A stretch of 64,000 nucleotides of DNA from Gemmiger formicilis (GCF_900167555.1 NZ_FUYF01000002.1:248001-312000), one strand, 5' to 3'; positions 9,535-19,179 are shown, numbered from the stretch's first letter. The notes: generated from the sequence alone by a model not told the origin. Translations and numbers: made by a program.

Positions 9535-9720
9535 ATGGCAAAAACTTCTATGAAGCTCAAGCAGCAGCGTCCCGCCAAGTTCTCGACCCGCGCTTACAAC
9601 CGCTGCAAGATCTGCGGTCGTCCCCACGCTTACCTGCGCAAGTACGGTGTCTGCCGTATCTGCTTCCGTGAGCTGGCTTACAAGGGCGAGATCCCCGGCG
9701 TCAAGAAGGCTTCCTGGTAA
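9535..9720 (+). CDS. rpsN: 30S ribosomal protein S14, zinc (type Z) form
   Basis: 61 aa, the short zinc-binding form. The four Cys are in [20 protein letters not shown]. No zinc-free paralogue is visible in this window. A 67-nt gap with its own AGGAGG precedes rpsH. Confidence 0.98.
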   Translation: MAKTSMKLKQQRPAKFSTRAYNRCKICGRPHAYLRKYGVCRICFRELAYKGEIPGVKKASW

Positions 9721-9787
9721 GCCCTTGATTGCTTCTGTCTGAACGAATTAACAACACTCTTAAACACAACCTAAGGAGGTTAGTGGC

Positions 9788-10186
9788 ATGCAAATCACCG
9801 ATCCTATCGCGGACCTGCTGACCCGCATCCGCAATGCTAGCACTGCCAAACACCCTTCCGTGGATATCCCCGCATCTAACCTGAAGAAGGCGATCTGCCA
9901 GATTCTGGTTGACGAGGGCTACATCAAGGGTATGAAAGTGACCGAGGACAATAAGCAGGGGACCATCACCCTGACCCTGAAGTACCAGGAGAACGGTACT
10001 CCGGTCATCGCCGGCCTGAAGCGCGTTTCTAAGCCGGGCCTGCGTATTTACACCAACTGCGAGGATATGCCCAAGGTCATGAAGGGCCTGGGCACCGCAA
10101 TCATCTCCACCTCTAAAGGCGTCATGACCGACAAGGCAGCCCGCGCTGCTCACGTCGGCGGTGAAGTTCTCGCCTTTGTGTGGTAA
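9788..10186 (+). CDS. rpsH: 30S ribosomal protein S8
   Basis: 132 aa, family length. Starts [18 protein letters not shown]-terminal GGEVLAFVW. In Escherichia coli S8 represses the spc operon by binding mRNA; no comparable site was identified by eye here. Confidence 0.98.
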   Translation: MQITDPIADLLTRIRNASTAKHPSVDIPASNLKKAICQILVDEGYIKGMKVTEDNKQGTITLTLKYQENGTPVIAGLKRVSKPGLRIYTNCEDMPKVMKGLGTAIISTSKGVMTDKAARAAHVGGEVLAFVW

Positions 10187-10202
10187 GAAAGGGGTATAGA
10201 CA

Positions 10203-10751
10203 ATGTCGAGAATTGGAAGAAAACCCATCGTCATTCCCGCCGGTGTGGAAGTGAAGGTCGATGCGGCCGAGCACGCTATCACCGTTAAGGGCCCCAAGGG
10301 TACCCTGCATTCCAAGTTTCATCCTCTGATGACTGTTGCTGTCGAGGGCAATGAGATTTTGGTTACCCGCCCCAATGACGAGAAGGAGGCACGCAGCCTC
10401 CATGGCCTGACCCGCACCCTGATCCATAACATGGTCGTCGGTGTTACCGAGGGCTTCCGTAAGGATCTGGAAATTCAGGGCGTCGGCTATCGTGCCGCCA
10501 AGCAGGGCAGCAAGCTGACCCTGACCCTGGGCTTCTCTCATCCCGTTGAGTTTGAGGACACCGATACCATCAAGATCGAGCTGAAGGATGCTCTGCATTT
10601 CAGCATCACCGGTATCGACAAGCAGGAGGTCGGCCAGTTCGCTGCCGAGGTCCGCGGTGTCCGCCCGCCCGAGCCGTACAAGGGCAAGGGCATCCGCTAT
10701 GTTGGCGAGTATGTCATCCGCAAGGAAGGCAAAGCCGGCAAGGGTAAATAA
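10203..10751 (+). CDS. rplF: 50S ribosomal protein L6
   Basis: 182 aa. Starts MSRIGRKPIVIPAGVEV and has the signature PEPYKGKGIRY near the C-terminus; two tandem L6 folds. Near the sarcin-ricin loop and GTPase centre. Confidence 0.98.
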   Translation: MSRIGRKPIVIPAGVEVKVDAAEHAITVKGPKGTLHSKFHPLMTVAVEGNEILVTRPNDEKEARSLHGLTRTLIHNMVVGVTEGFRKDLEIQGVGYRAAKQGSKLTLTLGFSHPVEFEDTDTIKIELKDALHFSITGIDKQEVGQFAAEVRGVRPPEPYKGKGIRYVGEYVIRKEGKAGKGK

Positions 10752-10769
10752 TAGGAGAGGAGAAACATT

Positions 10770-11129
10770 ATGGTCAACAAGGCTGATAAGAACGTTGCTC
10801 GTCTGCGCCGCCACCGTCGTGTCCGCGGCAAGATCAGCGGCACTGCTGCTCGTCCCCGTCTGGATGTTTTCCGCTCTGCCAAGCACATCTACGCTCAGGT
10901 CATCGATGATGAGCAGGGCGTGACCCTGGCCAGCGCTTCCAGCATGGACAAAGATTTCAACGCTTACGGCGGCAACGTCGAAGCTGCTAAGAAGGTTGGC
11001 GAGAACATCGCCAAGAAGTGCCTCGAGAAGGGCATCACTGAGGTCGTCTACGATCGTGGCGGCTTCGTTTACCACGGCCGTGTGCAGGCTCTCGCTGAGG
11101 GTGCCCGCGAGGCCGGTCTGAAGCTGTAA
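10770..11129 (+). CDS. rplR: 50S ribosomal protein L18
   Basis: 119 aa 5S rRNA binder. Basic N-terminus with [20 protein letters not shown], then [20 protein letters not shown] at the C-terminus. GGAGAGG upstream. Confidence 0.98.
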   Translation: MVNKADKNVARLRRHRRVRGKISGTAARPRLDVFRSAKHIYAQVIDDEQGVTLASASSMDKDFNAYGGNVEAAKKVGENIAKKCLEKGITEVVYDRGGFVYHGRVQALAEGAREAGLKL

Positions 11130-11145
11130 GGAGGGAGAAGATACA

Positions 11146-11649
11146 ATGGCCATGCAGAGAAGACAAGAAGATGACGGCATGATCACCAAGGTCGTCTCCA
11201 TCAACCGCGTTTCCAAGACTGTCAAGGGCGGCCGCGTTATGAAGTTCGCTGCTCTGATCGTTGTGGGCGACGGCAAGGGCAACATCGGCTACGGCGTCGG
11301 CAAGTCCGGCGAGGTTCCCGAGGCTATCCGCAAGGGTGAGGGCGCTGCCAAGAAGAACATGCGCAAGGTCTGCCTGAAGGGCACCACCATTCCTCACGAG
11401 ATCGTCGGCGAGTACGGCGCAGGCCGCGTCCTGATGCGTCCCGCTGCCCCCGGTACCGGCGTTCTGGCCGGCGGCCCCGTCCGTGCCGTGCTCGAGTGCG
11501 CCGGCATCAAGGACATCCGCGCCAAGAGCCTGCGTTCCAACAACCCCATCAACGTCACTGCTGCTACCTTCGCAGGCCTGTGCGGCCTGACCGACGCCGA
11601 GAGCGTCGCTGCTAAGCGCGGCAAGACCGTTGCCGAGATCTTGGGCTAA
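11146..11649 (+). CDS. rpsE: 30S ribosomal protein S5
   Basis: 167 aa. Double-stranded RNA-binding fold with VNRVSKTV-like segment [19 protein letters not shown] and the decoding-accuracy loop near [14 protein letters not shown]. Involved in mRNA unwinding and fidelity. Confidence 0.98.
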   Translation: MAMQRRQEDDGMITKVVSINRVSKTVKGGRVMKFAALIVVGDGKGNIGYGVGKSGEVPEAIRKGEGAAKKNMRKVCLKGTTIPHEIVGEYGAGRVLMRPAAPGTGVLAGGPVRAVLECAGIKDIRAKSLRSNNPINVTAATFAGLCGLTDAESVAAKRGKTVAEILG

Positions 11650-11662
11650 GGAGGGTACCACA

Positions 11663-11842
11663 ATGGAGAAAGTTACCATTCGTCTCGCCAAGAGCCTGAT
11701 CGGCCGCGGCAAAGAGCAGATCGCCGTTGCGCACTCCCTGGGCCTGAACCGCCCCGGTGAGGTTACCGAGCAGCCCGACAACGCGGCTACCCAGGGCAAG
11801 ATCGCCAAGATCGCTCACCTGGTCGTCGTGACCAAGGGCTAA
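11663..11842 (+). CDS. rpmD: 50S ribosomal protein L30
   Basis: 59 aa, typical size. The ATG at 11663 follows GGAGGG by 8 nt; a longer reading from 11630 would overlap rpsE and lacks a site. Contains [10 protein letters not shown] and LGLNRPGEV. Confidence 0.97.
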   Translation: MEKVTIRLAKSLIGRGKEQIAVAHSLGLNRPGEVTEQPDNAATQGKIAKIAHLVVVTKG

Positions 11843-11859
11843 TGCAAGGAGGTGCAAGC

Positions 11860-12297
11860 ATGAAACTTCACGAACTGAAAGCTTCCGCCGGCGCCCGTAA
11901 GGCCGTGACCCGCAAGGGCCGCGGTGCTGGTTCCGGCAACGGCAAGACCGCTGGCTTCGGCCACAAGGGCCAGAAGGCCCGCAGCGGCGTCAAGAAGGCT
12001 GGCTTCGAAGGCGGCCAGATGCCTCTGCAGCGTCGTCTGCCGAAGCGCGGTTTCAACAACATTTTCGCAACCAAGTATGTTACCATCAAGGTGTCTGACC
12101 TCGAGAAGTTCGAGGCCGGTGCTACCGTTGATACCGAGGCACTGCTGAAGGCCGGCATCATCTCCAAGACGCTGGACGGCGTCAAGGTGCTGGGCAATGG
12201 CGAGCTGACCAAGGCTCTGAATGTCAAGGTCGCTGCTTATACAGCCTCCGCCAAGGAAAAAATCGAGAAAGCAGGCGGGAAGGCTGAGGTGATGTAA
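11860..12297 (+). CDS. rplO: 50S ribosomal protein L15
   Basis: 145 aa starting [20 protein letters not shown]. Start chosen at 11860 because AAGGAGG lies 7 nt upstream and family members begin at this residue. Glycine- and basic-rich N-terminal extension followed by a globular part. One base separates it from secY. Confidence 0.97.
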   Translation: MKLHELKASAGARKAVTRKGRGAGSGNGKTAGFGHKGQKARSGVKKAGFEGGQMPLQRRLPKRGFNNIFATKYVTIKVSDLEKFEAGATVDTEALLKAGIISKTLDGVKVLGNGELTKALNVKVAAYTASAKEKIEKAGGKAEVM

Positions 12298-12298
12298 G

Positions 12299-13603
12299 GT
12301 GCTGGAAACCTTCCGTAACGCATGGAAGATTGAAGATCTGCGCAAGCGTCTTCTGTTCACCCTTCTGATCCTCGTTCTGTTCCGTCTCGGCTGTGCGCTC
12401 CCTGTGCCGTACATCAGCGCAGGCGCACTTACCTCGATGTTCGCCGGCGGCAACGGCGATATGCTGGAGTACCTGAACATGATGAGCGGCGGCGCTCTGA
12501 GCGAATGCACGTTGTTCGCCCTGGGTGTGCAGCCCGCCATCAATGCCTCCATCATTATGCAGCTGCTGGCGGTAGCCATTCCGTATCTGGAAAACCTCGC
12601 CAAGGAAGGTGAGGAGGGCCAGCGCAAGATGCGCCGCATCACCAACTATGTTGGCGCGGGCATCGGTCTGATGCTGTCCATCGGCTACTACTTCATCATC
12701 CGCAATATGGGCGCTCTGTCCTACACGGAGGGCTTTGCGGGCATCTTCAGCGCAGTCGTTATCGTGCTGTCCTTCACGGCGGGCTCTCAGCTCTGCACCT
12801 GGATGGGCAACCAGATCGACTCCAAGGGTATCGGCAACGGTCTCTCGCTGATGATCTTCGCAGGCATCGTGGCCCGCTGGTCCAGCATCTACACTGCTAC
12901 GACCAACATTCTGGCCCGCGCCCAGAACGGTGAGCCGTTCTTCTACATCATGCTGCCCCTGCTGGTCGTCCTGGCCCTGGTCGCCGTGCTCTTCGTCGTC
13001 ATCCTGACGAACGCGGAGCGCCGCATTCCGGTCCAGTATGCCAAGCGCGTTATGGGCCGCAAGATGTACGGCGGTCAGGCCAGCTACATCCCCATCAAGG
13101 TCAATATGACCGGCGTTATGCCCATCATCTTTGCCTCGACGCTGTGCAGCCTGCCCGGTCTGATCTTCCGGTTCATCAATCTGGATGCTTCCTCGCATCC
13201 GGCGCTGTACGCTTTCTTCAGCGTGTTCAATTACAACAGCGCTCTTTACCTCATCGTTTACGTGCTGCTGATCGTTGCGTTCAACTACTTCTACGTTGCG
13301 ATCCAGTACAACCCCGTGGACATTGCCAACCAGCTCCGCAAGAACAACGGCACCATCCCCGGCATCCGTCCGGGCAAGCCCACCAGCGATTTCATCACGA
13401 AGACTCTGTCCAAGATCACTCTGATCGGCGCGGTCTTCCTGGCCATCGTGGCAGGCTTCCCCATCATCCTCGGCAACATCACCGGCACCTCCATCCAGCT
13501 GGGTGGTACTACGCTGCTGATCGTCGTGGGTGTGGCGCTTGAGACCGGCCGTTCTCTGGAAGGCTATATGACCGCCCGTTACCACAAAGGGTTCTTGGAA
13601 TAA
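12299..13603 (+). CDS. secY: Preprotein translocase subunit SecY
   Basis: 434 aa channel subunit of the Sec translocon, about ten membrane segments. GTG start at 12299; the N-terminus LETFRNAWKIEDLRKRLLFT aligns with known SecY openings, so this is preferred. The plug/TM2 region SMFAGGNGDMLEYLNMMSGG and the cytoplasmic loop ERRIPVQYAKRVMGRKMYGG are present. It abuts rplO (1-nt gap), so translation is probably coupled. Followed by adk, as in other Firmicutes. Confidence 0.97.
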   Translation: MLETFRNAWKIEDLRKRLLFTLLILVLFRLGCALPVPYISAGALTSMFAGGNGDMLEYLNMMSGGALSECTLFALGVQPAINASIIMQLLAVAIPYLENLAKEGEEGQRKMRRITNYVGAGIGLMLSIGYYFIIRNMGALSYTEGFAGIFSAVVIVLSFTAGSQLCTWMGNQIDSKGIGNGLSLMIFAGIVARWSSIYTATTNILARAQNGEPFFYIMLPLLVVLALVAVLFVVILTNAERRIPVQYAKRVMGRKMYGGQASYIPIKVNMTGVMPIIFASTLCSLPGLIFRFINLDASSHPALYAFFSVFNYNSALYLIVYVLLIVAFNYFYVAIQYNPVDIANQLRKNNGTIPGIRPGKPTSDFITKTLSKITLIGAVFLAIVAGFPIILGNITGTSIQLGGTTLLIVVGVALETGRSLEGYMTARYHKGFLE

Positions 13604-13620
13604 GAGAAAGGGAATGTACG

Positions 13621-14253
13621 ATGAAACTGATCCTTTTGGGCGCCCCCGGCGCCGGCAAGGGTACTCAGGCAGAGATCCTCTGCGATAAGCTGGGCATCCC
13701 GACCATTTCCACCGGCAACATTCTGCGTGCCGCCGTCAAGGACGGCACCCCGATGGGCAAAAAGGCAAAAGGCTTTATGGACGCCGGTGCTCTGGTGCCT
13801 GACGACGTGATCGTCGGCATCGTGAAGGAGCGCCTGGCCGAGCCTGACTGCGCGAAGGGCTTTATCCTCGACGGTATGCCGCGCACGATTGCCCAGGGCG
13901 AGGCCCTGGAGCAGATGGGCGTGGAGATCGACAAGGTCGTGAACCTGATCGTTCCCGACGAGGCCATCACCCGCCGCATGTCCGGCCGCCGTGTTTGCGC
14001 AAAATGCGGCGCCAGCTACCACATCGTCAACAAACCCAGTGCCAAAGAGGGCGTTTGTGACCGCTGCGGCGGTGAGCTTGCCATCCGCAAGGATGATGAG
14101 CCTGCCACCGTACTGGATCGCCTGAAGGCTTACCATGAGCAGACCGAGCCGCTGGTCGAGTTCTATCGCCAGCGCGGCAAGCTTGTGGAGGTACCCGACC
14201 AGGGTTCCATCGAGGCCACGACTGCGTTCCTTCTCAAGCTTTTGGAGGCTTAA
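13621..14253 (+). CDS. adk: Adenylate kinase, zinc-lid form
   Basis: 210 aa; interconverts ATP + AMP and 2 ADP. P-loop GAPGAGKGTQ (residues 7-16). The lid carries four cysteines (C126, C129, C146, C149), the zinc-binding form common in Gram-positives. 17 nt after secY and 6 nt before map; all three are likely one transcript. Confidence 0.97.
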   Translation: MKLILLGAPGAGKGTQAEILCDKLGIPTISTGNILRAAVKDGTPMGKKAKGFMDAGALVPDDVIVGIVKERLAEPDCAKGFILDGMPRTIAQGEALEQMGVEIDKVVNLIVPDEAITRRMSGRRVCAKCGASYHIVNKPSAKEGVCDRCGGELAIRKDDEPATVLDRLKAYHEQTEPLVEFYRQRGKLVEVPDQGSIEATTAFLLKLLEA

Positions 14254-14259
14254 TCATCC

Positions 14260-15033
14260 ATGATCCAAATCAAAAACGCTGCCGAGCTGCAGAAAATGCG
14301 TAAGGCATGCGCGATCAGCGCTGCTGCCTTGAAGGCTGGCGGCGAAGCGATTGAACCCGGTATCACTACCGCAGAGATCGACAAAATCATCTATGACTTT
14401 ATCGTGCGCCACGGTGCAAGACCCAATTTCCTGCACCTGTACGGCTTCCCGGCCACGGCGTGCATCAGCGTGAATGACACGGTCATTCACGGCATCCCCA
14501 ACAAACAGCAGCAGATCCGCCCCGGCGATATCGTCTCGATCGACACCGGCTGCAAGATCGACGGCTTCAACGGCGATAATGCCTGCACCTATGCGTGCGG
14601 CAAGATCGACCTCGAGGCCCAGCGGTTGCTGGATGTTACCAAAGAAAGCCTGCATCGCGGCATTGAGATGGCGTGCGGCGGCAATCGGGTAGGGGATATC
14701 GGTCACGCTGTACAGTCCTATGTCGAGGAGAACGGCTTCTCCGTCGTGCGTACCTTCGTCGGCCACGGTGTCGGCAAGGAGCTGCACGAGGACCCGGAGG
14801 TCCCGAACTTCGGCAATGCCGGACGCGGTCCGCGTCTGGTGCCGGGCATGTGCATTGCCGTTGAGCCGATGGTATGCCAGTACAAGTACGCGGTAAAGAC
14901 GCTGAAGGACGGCTGGACGGTCAAGACGTGTGACGGCGGCCTGGCGGCTCACTTTGAGCACACCATGGCTATCACCACGGCTGGCGCCGAGGTCCTGACC
15001 CACGGCTGGGAGGAACCCGGATGGACTTTGTAA
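14260..15033 (+). CDS. map: Type I methionine aminopeptidase
   Basis: 257 aa; removes initiator Met from nascent proteins. The five metal ligands of the pita-bread fold are visible: D95, D106, H169, E202 and E233, plus substrate His77 in DTVIHGIP. No N-terminal zinc extension. It starts 6 nt after adk and shares its last 13 nt with the next gene in another frame. Confidence 0.97.
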   Translation: MIQIKNAAELQKMRKACAISAAALKAGGEAIEPGITTAEIDKIIYDFIVRHGARPNFLHLYGFPATACISVNDTVIHGIPNKQQQIRPGDIVSIDTGCKIDGFNGDNACTYACGKIDLEAQRLLDVTKESLHRGIEMACGGNRVGDIGHAVQSYVEENGFSVVRTFVGHGVGKELHEDPEVPNFGNAGRGPRLVPGMCIAVEPMVCQYKYAVKTLKDGWTVKTCDGGLAAHFEHTMAITTAGAEVLTHGWEEPGWTL

Positions 15034-15269
15034 AAGGCCAACTGGTCCGCTCGAAAGCCGGGCGGGATAAGACCCGCACACTGGCTGTTCTGGCTGTGGA
15101 AGAACAGATGCTTCTGCTCGCGGACGGGGACCTGCGCAAGCTGGACAACCCCAAGCGCAAAAAGAAGCAGCACGTTGCACCTACGACCACCGTTCTTGAG
15201 AACGAGCTTCTGAAAAGCGATCAACAACTCAGGGATGCGATCCGCGCCTATGACGCGGCGCAGAACTGA
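15021..15269 (+). CDS. KOW-domain RNA-binding protein (L14e/L27e-like)
   Basis: 82 aa. N-terminal KOW-like strand pattern [21 protein letters not shown], a basic stretch PKRKKKQH, then a helical tail. The family sits between map and infA in many Clostridia and is predicted to bind RNA; its role is not established. It overlaps the end of map by 13 nt, so translation is probably coupled. 26 nt before infA. Confidence 0.85.
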   Translation: MDFVKGQLVRSKAGRDKTRTLAVLAVEEQMLLLADGDLRKLDNPKRKKKQHVAPTTTVLENELLKSDQQLRDAIRAYDAAQN

Positions 15270-15295
15270 CGGAACCCTTCAAGGAGGCAATCAGC

Positions 15296-15532
15296 TTGTC
15301 TAAAGAAGATGTCATCGAAGTAGAAGGTATCGTTCGGGAGGCCATGCCCAACACTGTGTTCAAGGTTGAACTCCTCAACAAAGAGGGTAAGCCCAACGGC
15401 CATGTGGTTATGGCTCACATTTCCGGCAAGCTGCGGACCAACTTCATCCGCATCCTGCCCGGCGACAAGGTCACGATGGAAATGTCTCCCTACGACCTGA
15501 CCAAAGCCCGGATCACCTGGCGTTCCAAGTAA
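15296..15532 (+). CDS. infA: Translation initiation factor IF-1
   Basis: 78 aa OB-fold protein. TTG start at 15296, 8-9 nt after AAGGAGG; this gives the canonical length and the start [11 protein letters not shown] (Met from TTG). Ends ITWRSK. Blocks the A site during initiation. Confidence 0.96.
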   Translation: MSKEDVIEVEGIVREAMPNTVFKVELLNKEGKPNGHVVMAHISGKLRTNFIRILPGDKVTMEMSPYDLTKARITWRSK

Positions 15533-15565
15533 GAAGCGCCTTGTGTTATAAAGGAGGTTAACATC

Positions 15566-15679
15566 ATGAAGGTAAAACCTTCCGTGAAACCCATTTGCGA
15601 GAAGTGCAAGGTCATCAAGCGCAAAGGCCGCGTGATGATCATCTGCGCCAATCCGAAGCATAAGCAGCGTCAGGGCTAA
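15566..15679 (+). CDS. rpmJ: 50S ribosomal protein L36
   Basis: 37 aa, easily missed because of its size. [20 protein letters not shown] then [15 protein letters not shown]: zinc ligands Cys11, Cys14, Cys27 and His32. AAGGAGG 7 nt upstream. Sits in its usual place between infA and rpsM. Confidence 0.96.
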   Translation: MKVKPSVKPICEKCKVIKRKGRVMIICANPKHKQRQG

Positions 15680-15792
15680 AGGTCCGCGGAGCATTCCGCG
15701 GAAACCGTACCCAAAACGCTTGGGGGCCAAGTGCGTAGATTCCCGGCGCAGGCCCCGACCAGGACATGGGATGTTACTAATGGAGGTGCTTT
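15680..15792 (+). promoter_or_regulatory. Structured 113-nt leader before rpsM (alpha operon)
   Basis: Two consecutive stem-loops: TCCGCGGA-GCAT-TCCGCGGA (15683-15702) and ACGCTTGG-GGG-CCAAGTGCGT (15716-15736, one bulge). Neither is followed by a T-run. A structured spacer exactly where the alpha operon begins suggests RNA-level control or processing; no family match is claimed. Confidence 0.5.
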
Positions 15793-16164
15793 ATGGCACG
15801 TATTGCTGGTGTTGATCTGCCTCGCGAGAAGCGGATCGAGGTTGGTCTGACTTATGTTTACGGCATTGGCCAGTCCACTGCCGACGAGATTCTCGCCGGT
15901 ACCGGAATTAACCCTGATACCCGCGTCAAGGATCTGACCGCTGATGAAGAGGCCAAGATCCGTGACTACATCGACAAAAACAACATCATGGTGGAAGGCG
16001 ACCTGCGCCGTAACGTCGCGCTTGACATCAAGCGTCTGACCGAGATCCAGTGCTACCGTGGTGTGCGCCATCGCAAGGGTCTTCCCTGCCGCGGCCAGCG
16101 CACTAAGACCAATGCGCGTACCTGCAAAGGTCCCAAGCGCACTGTCGCTAACAAAAAGAAGTAA
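15793..16164 (+). CDS. rpsM: 30S ribosomal protein S13
   Basis: 123 aa. Starts [21 protein letters not shown]; the C-terminus has [18 protein letters not shown], contacting P-site tRNA and S19. GGAGG 8 nt upstream. Confidence 0.98.
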   Translation: MARIAGVDLPREKRIEVGLTYVYGIGQSTADEILAGTGINPDTRVKDLTADEEAKIRDYIDKNNIMVEGDLRRNVALDIKRLTEIQCYRGVRHRKGLPCRGQRTKTNARTCKGPKRTVANKKK

Positions 16165-16178
16165 GGAGGAACTGAGAC

Positions 16179-16583
16179 ATGGCTGCTAACAAAGCTACTG
16201 CGGCAAAAACCCGCACTAAGAAAAAAGAGCGCAAGAATATCAGCGCCGGTGCTGCTCACATCCAGAGCACCTTTAACAATACCATCGTGACCATCACCGA
16301 CACCCAGGGCAACACCGTTTCCTGGTGCAGCACTGGTGCGCTGAACTTCCGTGGCTCCCGTAAGAGCACTCCTTACGCTGCGCAGAGCGCTGCTGAGGTC
16401 GCTGCCAAGGCCGCCATCGAGCATGGCATGAAGACCGTTGAGGTCTACGTTAAGGGCCCCGGTTCCGGCCGTGAGAGCGCCATCCGCGCCCTGCAGGCAA
16501 CCGGCCTGGAGGTCACCATGATCCGTGACGTGACCCCCATCCCCCACAATGGCTGCCGCCCGCCCAAACGCCGCCGCGTTTGA
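16179..16583 (+). CDS. rpsK: 30S ribosomal protein S11
   Basis: 134 aa. Core [18 protein letters not shown] and the end PPKRRRV are typical. Part of the 30S platform near the mRNA exit. Confidence 0.98.
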   Translation: MAANKATAAKTRTKKKERKNISAGAAHIQSTFNNTIVTITDTQGNTVSWCSTGALNFRGSRKSTPYAAQSAAEVAAKAAIEHGMKTVEVYVKGPGSGRESAIRALQATGLEVTMIRDVTPIPHNGCRPPKRRRV

Positions 16584-16603
16584 TTGAAAGGAGAACATGA
16601 GAT

Positions 16604-17206
16604 ATGGCTAAGAATACCCAACCTATCGCTAAGCGCTGCCGTGCTCTCGGCATTTCTCCTGCTGTTATGGGTTATGGCAAAAAGACCACCAATCGTAACC
16701 CCGGCGGCCAGATGAGAAAGAAGAAGAGCGAGTACGCCACCCAGCTGAACGAGAAGCAGAAGGTCAAGTTCGTCTATGGTATCCTGGAGAACCAGTTCCA
16801 TACCTACTACGAGAAGGCCTCCCGCATGCCCGGCCAGACTGGTGTCAACCTGCTGGTCCTCGTCGAGCGCCGTCTCGACAACGTCGTCTACCGTCTGGGC
16901 TTTGCCAAGACCCGCCGCGACGCCCGCCAGCTGGTTTCCCACAACCACTTCACTGTCAATGGCAAGCGTGTCAACATCCCCTCTTACCAGGTCAAGGCGG
17001 GCGATGTGATCGCAGTCATCGAGTCCAGCCGTTCCTCCGTCAAGTTCAGCAAGCTGCTGGGCGAGGAGGCTCCTGTCGTGCTGCTGCCCTCCTGGCTGGA
17101 GCGTGACAAGAACGCCCTGAAGGGCACTGTCACCAAGCTGCCCGTTCGTGAGGACATCGATGTGCCCATCGCAGAGCACCTCATCGTCGAGTTGTACTCC
17201 AAGTAA
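16604..17206 (+). CDS. rpsD: 30S ribosomal protein S4, zinc-free form
   Basis: 200 aa. S4 RNA-binding domain with RLDNVVYRLGFAKTRRDARQLVSH. The N-terminal zinc cysteines of C+ forms are absent (only one Cys near position 13). S4 is an assembly initiator and a known translational repressor in several bacteria, relevant to the hairpin just downstream. Confidence 0.97.
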   Translation: MAKNTQPIAKRCRALGISPAVMGYGKKTTNRNPGGQMRKKKSEYATQLNEKQKVKFVYGILENQFHTYYEKASRMPGQTGVNLLVLVERRLDNVVYRLGFAKTRRDARQLVSHNHFTVNGKRVNIPSYQVKAGDVIAVIESSRSSVKFSKLLGEEAPVVLLPSWLERDKNALKGTVTKLPVREDIDVPIAEHLIVELYSK

Positions 17207-17242
17207 TCCTCTTAACTGTTTTCTACGATTTTTCCAACCGAA

Positions 17243-17262
17243 CCGGTGCCTTCGGGCACCGG
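17243..17262 (+). promoter_or_regulatory. UUCG-tetraloop hairpin between rpsD and rpoA
   Basis: Perfect 8-bp stem CCGGTGCC / GGCACCGG closed by TTCG with a C-G closing pair, the extra-stable cUUCGg form. No T-run follows; the rpoA Shine-Dalgarno site GGAGG begins 8 nt after it. It may mark an RNA processing or stabilising site, or modulate rpoA initiation. Confidence 0.7.
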
Positions 17263-17281
17263 CTTAACAAGGAGGGTTTTT

Positions 17282-18241
17282 ATGATGGAGATCGAACGCC
17301 CCAAGATCGAAACGGCTGCCCTTTCCCCGGATGGCCGCTACGGTAAGTTCGTCGTCGAGCCCCTCGAGCGCGGCTTCGGCACGACCTTGGGCAACAGCTT
17401 GCGTCGTGTGCTTCTGTCCTCTCTGCCCGGTGTGGCTGTCACCAGCGTCAAGATCGACGGTGTGGTGCATGAGTTCACCACCATCGAGGGCGTGCGTGAG
17501 GATGTCACCGAAATCGTCCTGAACCTCAAAGGCATCGCTGCCAAGATCTACGGCGAAGCCCCCAAGACCGTCCGCGTGGAGGCCGTCGGCCCCTGCGAGG
17601 TCACTGCCGGCACCATCAAGGGCGGCGACGACCTCGAGATCCTGAACCCCGAGTGGCACATCGCCACCCTGGGCGAGGGCGCTAAGCTGGTCATGGAGCT
17701 GACCTTTGACAAGGGCCGCGGTTACGTTCCTGCTGAGAAGAACAAGCAGGCGCTGATCGAGAAGAACGACATCAGCACCCTGCCTGTGGACAGCATCTAC
17801 ACCCCCGTCCTCAAGGTCAACTACACGGTGGATCGTACCCGTGTGGGCCAGATCACCGACTTCGATAAGCTGATTATGGAAGTCTGGACCGACGGCACCT
17901 GCAATGCGCAGGAGGCCCTGAGCCTGGCGGCGCGCGTGCTGACCGAGCACCTGAACCTGTTCGTGAACCTCTGCGATGAGACCGGCGAGACCGAGATCAT
18001 GGTGGACAACGACGACCAGGGCCGTGAGAAGGCACTGGAGATGACGATTGAGGAGCTGGACCTGAGCGTCCGTTCCTTCAACTGCCTCAAGCGTGCCGGC
18101 ATCAACACGGTTGGTGACCTCATCGGCAAGAGCGAGGACGAGATGATGAAGGTCCGCAATCTGGGCCGCAAGTCTCTCGAAGAGGTCATGGCAAAGCTGG
18201 ACAGCCTTGGTTTCTCTCTGACCAAGGAAGACGAAAACTAA
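17282..18241 (+). CDS. rpoA: DNA-directed RNA polymerase subunit alpha
   Basis: 319 aa. N-terminal assembly domain with [20 protein letters not shown] and C-terminal domain (about 250-319) with two helix-hairpin-helix motifs around [13 protein letters not shown] and LGRKSLEEV that contact UP elements and activators. I chose the ATG at 17282 with GGAGG 6 nt upstream; a second ATG follows at 17285. A longer reading from 17246 would include the hairpin and is rejected. Confidence 0.97.
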   Translation: MMEIERPKIETAALSPDGRYGKFVVEPLERGFGTTLGNSLRRVLLSSLPGVAVTSVKIDGVVHEFTTIEGVREDVTEIVLNLKGIAAKIYGEAPKTVRVEAVGPCEVTAGTIKGGDDLEILNPEWHIATLGEGAKLVMELTFDKGRGYVPAEKNKQALIEKNDISTLPVDSIYTPVLKVNYTVDRTRVGQITDFDKLIMEVWTDGTCNAQEALSLAARVLTEHLNLFVNLCDETGETEIMVDNDDQGREKALEMTIEELDLSVRSFNCLKRAGINTVGDLIGKSEDEMMKVRNLGRKSLEEVMAKLDSLGFSLTKEDEN

Positions 18242-18284
18242 CCCCCCGCGACACGCGGATTCTATTGATAAGGAGTGAATCGAA

Positions 18285-18626
18285 ATGCCCGGTACCCGTA
18301 AACTCGGTCGTGCCACCGACAGCCGCAACGCTATGCTGCGCGCTATGGTGACCTACCTGTTTGAGAACGGCAAGATCGAGACCACCGTTACCCGCGCCAA
18401 GGAAGTTCGTTCCATGGCCGAGAAGATGGTCACCCTCGGTAAGCAGGACGATCTGCACGCAAAGCGTCAGGTCTTCTCCTACATCACCAAGGAGGACATT
18501 GCCAAGAAGGTCATTGATGAGATCGGCCCCAAGTACGCTGACCGCAATGGCGGCTACACCCGCATCTACAAGACCGGCCCTCGTCGCGGCGACGCCGCCG
18601 AGATGGCTATCATCGAGCTGGTCTGA
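18285..18626 (+). CDS. rplQ: 50S ribosomal protein L17
   Basis: 113 aa, the short bacterial form. Opening [20 protein letters not shown] and closing [20 protein letters not shown]. Last gene of the super-operon; AAGGAG upstream and a terminator 25 nt downstream. Confidence 0.98.
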   Translation: MPGTRKLGRATDSRNAMLRAMVTYLFENGKIETTVTRAKEVRSMAEKMVTLGKQDDLHAKRQVFSYITKEDIAKKVIDEIGPKYADRNGGYTRIYKTGPRRGDAAEMAIIELV

Positions 18627-18650
18627 TTAGTCAGATAACTTGATAAAAAG

Positions 18651-18690
18651 ACACCGCTTGCCCGCAAGGGCAGGCGGTGTTTTTGTTTTG
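18651..18690 (+). terminator. Intrinsic terminator of the ribosomal super-operon
   Basis: 13-bp stem (one G-T pair) from ACACCGC through GCCC, GCAA loop, back to GCGGTGT at 18680, followed by TTTTTGTTTT. Ideal position after rplQ. Confidence 0.95.
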
Positions 18691-18707
18691 ATGAACTGCA
18701 GGACTAT

Positions 18708-18856
18708 GTAGGGGCGAGCATTGCTCGCCCGTGGAACCTCATTATTATTGCCTTTTCGCCCTATGCCCTCCGTAGGGGCGGATTCCATATCTGCCCGCCC
18801 CGGCAGCAACCCGACACCGGGCCATCGCCCGTAGGGGCCGGGCATGCCCGGCCCGC
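18708..18856. repeat. GTAGGGGC-type palindromic repeats, three units
   Basis: Units at 18708-18731 (core GAGCATTGCTC), 18772-18801 (diverged core) and 18831-18856 (core GGGCATGCCC). All face the same way, unlike the head-to-head pairs elsewhere. Confidence 0.88.
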
Positions 18857-18904
18857 AGCTTACCCGTAAGCGAGCGTGCTGCGGGAAACGGGCAAAGCCC
18901 CACC

Positions 18905-19040
18905 GGCCATCGCTGGCGCTCGGCCACCTCCCCACCGCGTGGGGAGGCTCTTTGCGCCCTGCGGGCGAAGCAACAACGAACAAGCGGGTGCGTACCATAC
19001 GCTTCTTTTGTTCCTTCTTTGCAAAGAAGGAACCGAAGAA
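18905..19040. repeat. Family-B hairpin module and a 22-bp palindrome
   Basis: CACCTCCCCAC-CGC-GTGGGGAGGCTCTTTG (about 18921-18952) is the same module as at 48609. At 19011-19032 lies the perfect palindrome TTCCTTCTTT-GC-AAAGAAGGAA, continuing as an imperfect stem. Together with the repeats upstream it fills the non-coding space before the next promoter. Confidence 0.65.
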
Positions 19041-19092
19041 ATTCCAAAATTAGATAAAAACACGTTTTTACACAAATTTGACGGCGTACCCT

Positions 19093-19121
19093 TTGCGTTG
19101 CGTGCATATCTATGCTATAAT
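19093..19121 (+). promoter_or_regulatory. Sigma-A promoter of the CNNM/CorC gene
   Basis: TTGCGT (19093-19098), 17-bp spacer, TATAAT (19116-19121) with TGC extended -10. About 58 nt before the start codon. Confidence 0.82.
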
Positions 19122-19179
19122 AAATAAAATGTGTATTTGTACACATAAATAACATACAGAAAGAGTTGATAGTTCCCCA

